Assembly: GCA_946496415.1 (NCBI GenBank)
Contig: CAMMGP010000024.1
Location: 1-10,508, forward strand
Length of the DNA: 10,508 nucleotides
Reading direction: 5' to 3'
Source: an uncultured Clostridia bacterium
GTDB taxonomy: Bacteria; Bacillota; Clostridia; Christensenellales; Aristaeellaceae
A program made the translations under genes and the position numbers. The notes beneath the pieces are model-generated. The model searched no databases. It was given only the letters and a program-made list of their open reading frames with translations, and was not told the DNA's origin. Positions 6,381 to 10,508 of this stretch are shown piece by piece; positions within the stretch are counted from its first letter, which is position 1, and every line of letters starts with the position of its first letter.

Positions 6381-7397
6381 ATGGGCATCGGCGCGAAATT
6401 TGGAGCGATCTATCGCCGCGACCGCCACATTTCCCGGCTGATCCTGATGATGATCGTCTGGGCGGCGTTCATGGCCATCACGCGCTTTGACAAGTTCTAT
6501 ACGCTCATCAACTTCCAGACCATGGCCTCCCAGTTCCCGGAATTCGGCCTCATGTCCCTGGGTATCATGGTCTGCATGATCACCGGCGGCATCGACCTGT
6601 CCACCGTGGGCGTGGCCAACCTCGTCTCCATCTGCATGGCAACGCTGATGAAGGGCATGGCCAATGAGGAAAGCGAGATCGCCGCCTATGTGATCCCTCT
6701 GTGTTTCCTCATCGCCATCCTCATGGGCGCGCTGGCCGGCGCGTTCAACGGCCTGCTGGTCTCCAAGGTGCGCATCCCGCCGATCCTGGCCACGCTGGGC
6801 ACTTCGGAGCTGTTTACCGGCATAGGCATCGTCATTACTGACGGCAAGGCGGTCAGCAAATTGCCGCGCATGTATTCCAGCGCCATCAACTCGAAGATCT
6901 TCGGCCTCATCCCCACGCAGCTGGTGTTCTTTGCGGCCATGGCCCTGGTGACCTGGTTTTTGCTGATGCGAACCACCTACGGCACCAAGATCTATATGAT
7001 CGGCACATCCTCCAAGGCGGCGGTGTTCTCCGGCATCCGCACGGACCTTTTGCTGGTCAAGACCTACATGCTCTCCGGCATCTGCTCGGCGCTGGGCGGT
7101 ATGGTGATGCTGGCCAACTACAATTCCGCGCGCGCCGACTATGGCACGGTCTACACGCTGCAGTGCGTGCTCATCGTCGTCCTGGGCGGCGTCAACCCCA
7201 ATGGCGGCAGCGGCAGGATCTCCGGCGTGGTGTTGGCCATTTGCCTGTTGCAGATGTTGCAGACGGGCATCAACCGCTTCCCGCAGATCTCCAGCTACTA
7301 TATCTCGCTGATCTGGGGTGCGGTGCTGATCCTCGTCATGGTGCTCAACTACTTTACAGAGCACAACATCCGCCTGTTCAAGGCCAGGCGCTCATAA
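6381..7397 (+). CDS. CUT2-family ABC importer permease, second subunit (BPD_transp_2)
   Basis: This 338-residue polytopic membrane protein is homologous to, but clearly distinct from, the preceding permease, indicating a heterodimer rather than a recent duplication. Motifs: TGGIDLSTVGVANL (68-81), LAGAFNGLLVSKVRIPPILATLGTSE in the middle, the coupling-loop region TTYGTKIYMIGTSSKAAVFSGI (198-219), and LGGVNPNGGSGRISG near the end. The C-terminus is short and basic (LFKARRS). The ATG directly follows the TGA of the first permease. Its GGAGGT (6368-6373, 7 nt spacing) lies inside that gene's last codons. A strong terminator 12 nt after the stop closes the operon, so no kinase or catabolic enzyme is co-transcribed. 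Confidence 0.92.
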   Translation: MGIGAKFGAIYRRDRHISRLILMMIVWAAFMAITRFDKFYTLINFQTMASQFPEFGLMSLGIMVCMITGGIDLSTVGVANLVSICMATLMKGMANEESEIAAYVIPLCFLIAILMGALAGAFNGLLVSKVRIPPILATLGTSELFTGIGIVITDGKAVSKLPRMYSSAINSKIFGLIPTQLVFFAAMALVTWFLLMRTTYGTKIYMIGTSSKAAVFSGIRTDLLLVKTYMLSGICSALGGMVMLANYNSARADYGTVYTLQCVLIVVLGGVNPNGGSGRISGVVLAICLLQMLQTGINRFPQISSYYISLIWGAVLILVMVLNYFTEHNIRLFKARRS

Positions 7398-7409
7398 GCA
7401 AAGGGCGCA

Positions 7410-7451
7410 GCGGGGCAGGGAACGCGGTTTCCCGCCCCGCACTTTTCTTTT
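7410..7451 (+). terminator. Strong intrinsic terminator closing the importer operon
   Basis: GCGGGGC (7410-7416) pairs with GCCCCGC (7434-7440), and the inner GGGAA (7418-7422) pairs with TTTCC (7428-7432 region), leaving a CGCGG loop. The T-rich tract TTTTCTTTT occupies 7443-7451. The long GC stem followed by the T-tract is unambiguous, and it sits 12 nt after the stop of the second permease. Confidence 0.9.
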
Positions 7452-7471
7452 GGCGCGCGAAGGAGTATAAT
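7443..7471 (+). promoter_or_regulatory. Possible promoter of the acetyltransferase gene
   Basis: A perfect -10 box TATAAT lies at 7466-7471. The best-spaced -35 candidate, TTTTCT (7443-7448, 17-bp spacer), matches only three of six and lies in the T-tract of the preceding terminator. The start site would fall near 7478, leaving a very short leader before the ATG at 7493. A separate promoter is expected because the upstream operon is terminated. Confidence 0.4.
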
Positions 7472-7492
7472 GGAACAGAGGAGGTGGCGGGG

Positions 7493-8125
7493 ATGCGCTT
7501 TGATCTGCGCCGGGAGACGGAAGGGGATTTCCGCGCCGTGGAGGAATTGACGCGCGAGGCCTTCTGGAACCTCAACTCGCCCGGCTGCGAGGAGCATTAC
7601 CTCGTACACATACTGCGCGCGCATGACGATTTTCTGCCGGAACTGGATTTTGTCGCCACCCATGGCGCAGAGATCGCCGCCAGTATACTGTACAGCCGTT
7701 CGCGCGTTGAGGACGTGCCCACCGTCACGTTCGGCCCTTTAAGCATGTTGCCCGTCTATCAGCGCAGGGGCGCGGGCTCGGCGCTGGTTCGTCACACATT
7801 GGCGCTGTGTCGGGAATTGGGGCATCGCGCGGTCGTCATCTATGGCGATCCGGCTTACTATGCCCGCTTTGGCTTTCGCCCGGCGGAGGCGTTCGACATC
7901 TGCACGGCCGACAACATGTATGCCGCCGCCCTGCTCGCCCTTGAACTCTACCCTGACGCTCTGCGCGGCGTGCACGGGCGCTTTTATGAAAGCCCCGCCT
8001 TTGAGGTGGACGTCTACGCGGCGGAGGCCTTCGACAAAGGCTTTCCCCGGCGCGCGAAGCGGGAAACGCCCACGCAGCGCGCCTTTCAAAAACTCGCGGC
8101 CATGCGCAGGCCCCGGGCTCGGTAG
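7493..8125 (+). CDS. GNAT-family N-acetyltransferase, YhbS-like
   Basis: This 210-residue cytoplasmic protein has a Gcn5-related acetyltransferase fold in its first two thirds: an N-terminal strand and helix (FDLRRETEGDFRAVEELTREAF), the strand VTFGPLSMLPVY, then the acetyl-CoA pyrophosphate loop QRRGAGSAL (near 88-97, matching Q/R-x-x-G-x-G/A), and the GDPAYYARFGFRPA block near 121-134. That last block, with its Tyr and Phe-Gly-Phe, is characteristic of the YhbS-like group. The last roughly 50 residues (GRFYESPAF...FDKGFPRR) form a tail seen in clostridial relatives. The acetyl acceptor is unknown. The start is ATG 7493, with GGAGGT at 7480-7485. The gene appears monocistronic, bounded by terminators on both sides. 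Confidence 0.88.
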   Translation: MRFDLRRETEGDFRAVEELTREAFWNLNSPGCEEHYLVHILRAHDDFLPELDFVATHGAEIAASILYSRSRVEDVPTVTFGPLSMLPVYQRRGAGSALVRHTLALCRELGHRAVVIYGDPAYYARFGFRPAEAFDICTADNMYAAALLALELYPDALRGVHGRFYESPAFEVDVYAAEAFDKGFPRRAKRETPTQRAFQKLAAMRRPRAR

Positions 8126-8159
8126 AGCGCGCTACTTAACCCAAATTTCGCGCCTGATT

Positions 8160-8192
8160 CGCGCGCGGCGGCCTTGCCCCGCGCGCGCTTTT
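8160..8192 (+). terminator. Intrinsic terminator after the acetyltransferase gene
   Basis: CGCGCGCGG (8160-8168) pairs with CCGCGCGCG (8179-8187) over 9 GC pairs around a 10-nt loop, followed by CTTTT (8188-8192). The stem begins 35 nt after the stop codon. Its loop and 3' arm overlap the -35 box of the next promoter. Confidence 0.75.
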
Positions 8193-8202
8193 CCATTATA
8201 AT
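8174..8202 (+). promoter_or_regulatory. Sigma-A-type promoter of the anti-sigma/sigma operon
   Basis: TTGCCC (8174-8179, four of six) and a perfect TATAAT (8197-8202) are separated by exactly 17 bp. A start near 8209 leaves a leader of about 25 nt with GGAGGG at 8222-8227. I saw no SigB-like or SigF-like promoter here, so autoregulation by the encoded sigma factor is not supported. Confidence 0.65.
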
Positions 8203-8233
8203 AGAACGTGGAATTTTATGTGGAGGGATCAAG

Positions 8234-8632
8234 ATGCCCGAGGTTATCTCCGAGAGCGCGATTTCGCTGACCGTGCCAGCCGATACGTCCATGATGCTCG
8301 TCATCCGTCTGACGACGGCGGGCGTGCTCGCGCGCGCGCGGCTGACCGTGGACGCCATCGACGATATGAAGATGGCCGTCGAGGAGGCCTGCACGCTGAT
8401 GATCTCGCAGCAGTGTCCGCCCGCGGGGCTGTGCGTGGAATTTTTCCGCCGCGAGGATGGGCTGGATATCCACGTCCACTCCCGCGCGGAGCAGCCCTGC
8501 CTGTGCGGCATGGATCGCGCCGAACTGGACGTGGTGCGCGCCATCCTCGGCTCTCTGGCCGATGATGCGCAGATCGACTATTCCGAAGGCAAAATACGCA
8601 ATATATTGCTCACCAAGAAACTCAAGCCCTGA
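8234..8632 (+). CDS. RsbW/SpoIIAB-like anti-sigma factor homologue with degenerate ATP-binding motifs
   Basis: This 132-residue protein aligns by eye with RsbW/SpoIIAB serine-kinase anti-sigma factors (GHKL fold). It shares VPA...IRLTTAGVLARARLT...DDMKMAVEEACT in the first half and ends like them (ILLTKKL). The N-box keeps the Glu (E51), but Leu (L55) replaces the Mg-coordinating Asn of the usual EACTN motif. The D-x-G motif of the G1 box is replaced by HSRAEQP (82-88), and no glycine-rich lid is visible around 90-110. It is somewhat shorter than typical RsbW. ATP binding and kinase activity are therefore doubtful, while sigma binding may persist. Three of its five cysteines cluster as C67, C89 and C91. 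It lies directly before a SigB/SigF-family sigma gene, which supports a sigma-control role. ATG 8234 has GGAGGG 6 nt upstream. Confidence 0.78.
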   Translation: MPEVISESAISLTVPADTSMMLVIRLTTAGVLARARLTVDAIDDMKMAVEEACTLMISQQCPPAGLCVEFFRREDGLDIHVHSRAEQPCLCGMDRAELDVVRAILGSLADDAQIDYSEGKIRNILLTKKLKP

Positions 8633-8635
8633 TGG

Positions 8636-8652
8636 GGGAGGATCTGCCCATG
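8636..8652 (+). promoter_or_regulatory. Ribosome binding site supporting sigma-factor start at ATG 8650
   Basis: GGGAGG (8636-8641) lies 8 nt before ATG 8650. The earlier in-frame ATG at 8632 overlaps the preceding TGA (TGATG) but has no Shine-Dalgarno of its own. Either start is possible: coupled re-initiation at 8632 would add six residues (MGEDLP). Confidence 0.6.
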
Positions 8653-9417
8653 CGCAACGCGGCGCAGCGTCCCTCCATCGACGCGGAGGGCCTGCTCAGA
8701 GAATATGCCACGACCGGCAACACCGCCATACGCGACCGCGTGGTGGAGGCGTATCTGTATATCGCCTCAATCATCGCCCGTCGTTTTTCCGGCCGCGGCG
8801 TGGATTACGACGACCTGTATCAGGTCGCCTCGCTTTCCCTGTTCAAATCCATCGAGCGCTTCGATCCGGATCGCGGCGTGAAGTTCGCAAGCTTCGTGAC
8901 GCCGACGATGGTGGGCGAGGTCAAAAACTACTTTCGCGACCGTTCGCGCCTGATTCGTCTGCCGCGGCGCGGCGGCGAACTGGTGCGCGCGGTGGAGGCG
9001 GCGCGCGATGCGCTGCAAGTGGAATTGCAGCGCCAGCCGACGGCCGAAGAGTTGGCCGACCGCGCGGGCGTGCCCCTGGAGGATGTGCTCGAGGCGTTGG
9101 AGATGCGCGGCGCCATCAGCCCCGTATCGCTGGACACATTGCCCTCTGAGGATGATGAAAACGCCCCCTTGAGCGCTTTTCTCGGCCAGGAGGACAGGGG
9201 ATTTGCGGATTTTGAGAAAAACGACATGCTCAGGCGTGCCATAGATCAGCTGGACGAGCGCCAGCGCGAAGTGATCCGCCTGCGCTTTTTCGAAGGCAAG
9301 GGCCAGCGCGAGGTGGCGCAGCATATCGGCGTGTCGCAAATGACCGTTTCGCGCGTCGAGCGACAGGCGCTCGCTTCCCTGCGCGAAGCCCTGACGGAAG
9401 GAGAAAAGGAAGCATGA
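8650..9417 (+). CDS. RNA polymerase sigma factor of the SigB/SigF/SigG family
   Basis: The 255-residue protein has the region 2-3-4 layout of stress and sporulation sigma factors and lacks region 1.1. Region 2 (about 35-97) includes IIARRFSGRGVDYDDLYQVA, then IERFDPDRGVKFASF and VTPTMVGEVKNYFRD, the -10-recognition and melting segment. Region 3 (about 105-155) includes RLPRR and TAEELADRAGVPLEDVLEAL. Region 4 (about 195-245) has LDERQREVIRLRFFEG followed by the -35-reading helix-turn-helix REVAQHIGVSQMTVSRVE. The RLPRR and VSQMTVSRVE patterns are typical of the SigB/F/G clade. It overlaps or abuts the RsbW-like gene upstream and overlaps proC downstream (ATGA). I cannot tell whether it serves general stress or a SigF-like developmental role, and the usual anti-anti-sigma gene is not adjacent. 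A start 18 nt earlier (8632) is possible. Confidence 0.92.
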   Translation: MRNAAQRPSIDAEGLLREYATTGNTAIRDRVVEAYLYIASIIARRFSGRGVDYDDLYQVASLSLFKSIERFDPDRGVKFASFVTPTMVGEVKNYFRDRSRLIRLPRRGGELVRAVEAARDALQVELQRQPTAEELADRAGVPLEDVLEALEMRGAISPVSLDTLPSEDDENAPLSAFLGQEDRGFADFEKNDMLRRAIDQLDERQREVIRLRFFEGKGQREVAQHIGVSQMTVSRVERQALASLREALTEGEKEA

Positions 9418-10226
9418 AGATCGGATTTATCGGCTCTGGAAACATGGGCGGCGCGATCGCCCGCGGCATCGTCAAAAGCGGCGTCGTCTCCGGCAAGGAC
9501 GTCTATCTCTACGACGTTATTCCCGCGGCGTCCGCAGCGCTGGCGAACGACATCGGCGGCACGGCGGTCAATACGCCCGAAGAACTGACCGGCGCGGCCG
9601 ATCTGTTCGTGCTCGCTGTAAAACCCGTCTACGTAAAGGACGCCCTACGCGCCTGTTACGCCGGTCTTGCCGGCAAGGCGGTGGTTTCCATCGTCGCCGG
9701 TCTCTCGGGCGCGGCGCTGGCCAAACAGCTTCCGGAGGGCACGCGCTGTTTGCAGACCATGCCCAACACGCCGGCAATGGTCAACGAGGGCGTGACCGCG
9801 CTTTGCGAAGAAAACACGCTCACGGAGGATGAACTTGCCTTCGTGCGCCGCATGTTCTCGGCCATCGGCCGCGTCTATACATTGCCGGCGCGCCTCATTG
9901 AGGCCGAGTCCGCCGTGGCCGGCAGCGGCCCCGCCTACGCGGCGATGTTCATCGAAGCCATGGCGGATGGCGGCGTGCTCCTTGGGCTTCCCCGCGCGCA
10001 GGCCATGGAGATGGCGGCGCAGACGCTCATCGGCACGGCGAAAATGATGCTCGAGAGCGGCAAACACCCCGGCGCGATCAAGGACATGGTCTGTTCTCCT
10101 GGCGGAACCACCATCGAGGCTGTGCGGGCTTTGGAGAAGGGCGCTTTCCGCGCGAGCACCATCGAAGCGGTGGTGGCCGCCGGCGAAAAGGCGCTCGCCA
10201 TCAAACGCGAGACGGAGAAAGGTTAA
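9414..10226 (+). CDS. proC: Pyrroline-5-carboxylate reductase
   Basis: This 270-residue cytoplasmic enzyme catalyses the last step of proline synthesis, NAD(P)H-dependent reduction of 1-pyrroline-5-carboxylate to L-proline. The length is normal for the family. The N-terminal Rossmann fold starts at once with GFIGSGNMGGAIARG (residues 4-18), then FVLAVKP near 65 and TMPNTPAMVNEG (115-126). The C-terminal dimerisation and active-site domain has VAGSGPAYAAMFIEAMADGG (168-187), where the SGPAY loop binds substrate, and SPGGTTIEA (228-236). The ATG overlaps the TGA of the sigma gene by 2 nt, and an AAGGA at 9406-9410 precedes it, so expression is probably coupled to the sigma operon. No proA or proB is present in the window. 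It is an unusual but not implausible partner for a sigma module. The annotation is secure. Confidence 0.96.
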   Translation: MKIGFIGSGNMGGAIARGIVKSGVVSGKDVYLYDVIPAASAALANDIGGTAVNTPEELTGAADLFVLAVKPVYVKDALRACYAGLAGKAVVSIVAGLSGAALAKQLPEGTRCLQTMPNTPAMVNEGVTALCEENTLTEDELAFVRRMFSAIGRVYTLPARLIEAESAVAGSGPAYAAMFIEAMADGGVLLGLPRAQAMEMAAQTLIGTAKMMLESGKHPGAIKDMVCSPGGTTIEAVRALEKGAFRASTIEAVVAAGEKALAIKRETEKG

Positions 10227-10233
10227 AACATTG

Positions 10234-10508
10234 ATGAAATGGATCGCAAGCGCCGCCTTTGGGCTGGAAGGCATGACGGGACGGGATCTCAAGCGCCTCG
10301 GCGCGCAGAACGTGCGCGTCATGGATGTGGGCGGCGCGATGTTCGAAGGCGGCTTTGAGACCGCCTTTCAGGCCAACCTCTGGCTGCGCACGGCCGACCG
10401 CGTCTATCTGTGCATGGGCCAGTTCGAGGCTCGCACCTTTGAAGAGCTGTTTCAAGGCGTCAAGGCGCTTGAATGGGAAGCGCTTTTGCCCCGCGTCGCG
10501 CGCTTTCC
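10234..10508 (+). CDS. THUMP-domain class I SAM-dependent RNA methyltransferase (RlmL/YpsC-like), N-terminal part
   Basis: Ninety-one codons are present before the window ends. The N-terminus matches the THUMP region of YpsC/RlmL-type 23S rRNA guanine-N2 methyltransferases: ASAAFGLEGMTGRDLKRLGAQ, then GGAMFEGGFETAFQANLWLRTADRVYL (near 36-62) and ARTFEELFQGVKALEWEALLP. The NLWLRTADR block is highly characteristic. The catalytic Rossmann domain and the NPPY-type motif should follow beyond 10508. The expected role is ribosomal RNA modification in the cytoplasm. It starts 7 nt after proC, most likely at ATG 10234; an in-frame TTG at 10231 is an alternative. Spacing from the weak AAAGG at 10218 does not decide between them. 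It appears to be the fourth gene of the operon. Confidence 0.88.
   Translation, partial: MKWIASAAFGLEGMTGRDLKRLGAQNVRVMDVGGAMFEGGFETAFQANLWLRTADRVYLCMGQFEARTFEELFQGVKALEWEALLPRVARF

Noticed and set aside
2760..7364. A single 1534-codon open frame on the minus strand spanning the whole importer operon.
   Set aside because: Its codons are exactly in register with the sense codons, so it only reflects the absence of TTA, CTA and TCA in four well-supported genes. Its translation is His/Asp/Gly/Ala-rich and low in complexity, with no recognisable domain, and it runs across an intergenic hairpin.
7470..7550. A 26-codon open frame starting at ATG 7470 just before the acetyltransferase gene, as a possible leader peptide.
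   Set aside because: Its ATG is the last base of the TATAAT run plus TG, upstream of the predicted transcript start. It overlaps the acetyltransferase gene out of frame and its composition is not meaningful.
8234..9417. The pair as a genuine spoIIAB-sigF sporulation operon.
   Set aside because: There is no spoIIAA upstream, the anti-sigma homologue lacks the SpoIIAB ATP-site residues, and no sporulation gene is present in the window, so the specific names are not supported.
1..10508. Search for insertion sequences, CRISPR arrays, tRNA or rRNA genes, phage or defence genes.
   Set aside because: No transposase-like, integrase-like or nuclease-defence protein, no spaced repeat array and no tRNA-like or rRNA-like sequence was recognised. 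The gene content looks chromosomal and metabolic.

Overview
The window is GC-rich. Every gene I can support lies on the + strand, and nearly all have strong AGGAGG-type ribosome binding sites. Gene families (a SigB/SigF-type sigma factor with an RsbW/SpoIIAB relative, a YpsC-like methyltransferase, a cytosolic YunD-like nucleotidase), compact operons and intrinsic terminators suggest a high-GC member of the Clostridia, probably gut-associated (Christensenellales- or Oscillospirales-like). The taxon is inferred from gene style, not from a marker gene.

Region 1 (1-2450) holds the last 59 codons of a receiver-domain protein, probably a hybrid histidine kinase. A cytidylate-kinase-like P-loop protein follows at 218-823, then a likely terminator, then a GTG-initiated cytosolic metallophosphatase/5'-nucleotidase at 903-2450.

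Region 2 (2451-2768) is a regulatory gap. It contains a strong terminator, a sigma-A-type promoter (TTGACT, 17 bp, TAAGAT) flanked by two dyad symmetries that look like operators, and a leader of about 120 nt.

Region 3 (2769-7451) is a complete CUT2/RbsABC-type ABC importer operon: secreted binding protein, two-domain ATPase, two different permeases and a terminator. Two permeases plus a binding protein resembling LsrB/RhaS place it near the autoinducer-2/rhamnose branch. However, most of the LsrB residues that contact AI-2 are not conserved, so the ligand is unknown. A 12-bp hairpin with a UUCG tetraloop separates the binding-protein gene from the membrane-component genes. No sugar kinase, catabolic gene or regulator lies in the window.

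Region 4 (7452-8192) is a monocistronic YhbS-like GNAT acetyltransferase with its own terminator.

Region 5 (8174-10508) starts at a promoter embedded in that terminator. It reads through a small RsbW/SpoIIAB-like protein that has lost the ATP-binding motifs, a SigB/SigF/SigG-family sigma factor, proC, and the start of a THUMP-domain RNA methyltransferase that runs off the window. The genes overlap or abut, so a general or developmental sigma module is probably co-transcribed with housekeeping genes.

The most unusual points are the ATPase-dead-looking anti-sigma homologue without an adjacent anti-anti-sigma gene, and the importer (no lipobox on its binding protein, one degenerate ATP site, unknown ligand). 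I saw no mobile element, CRISPR array, tRNA or rRNA.
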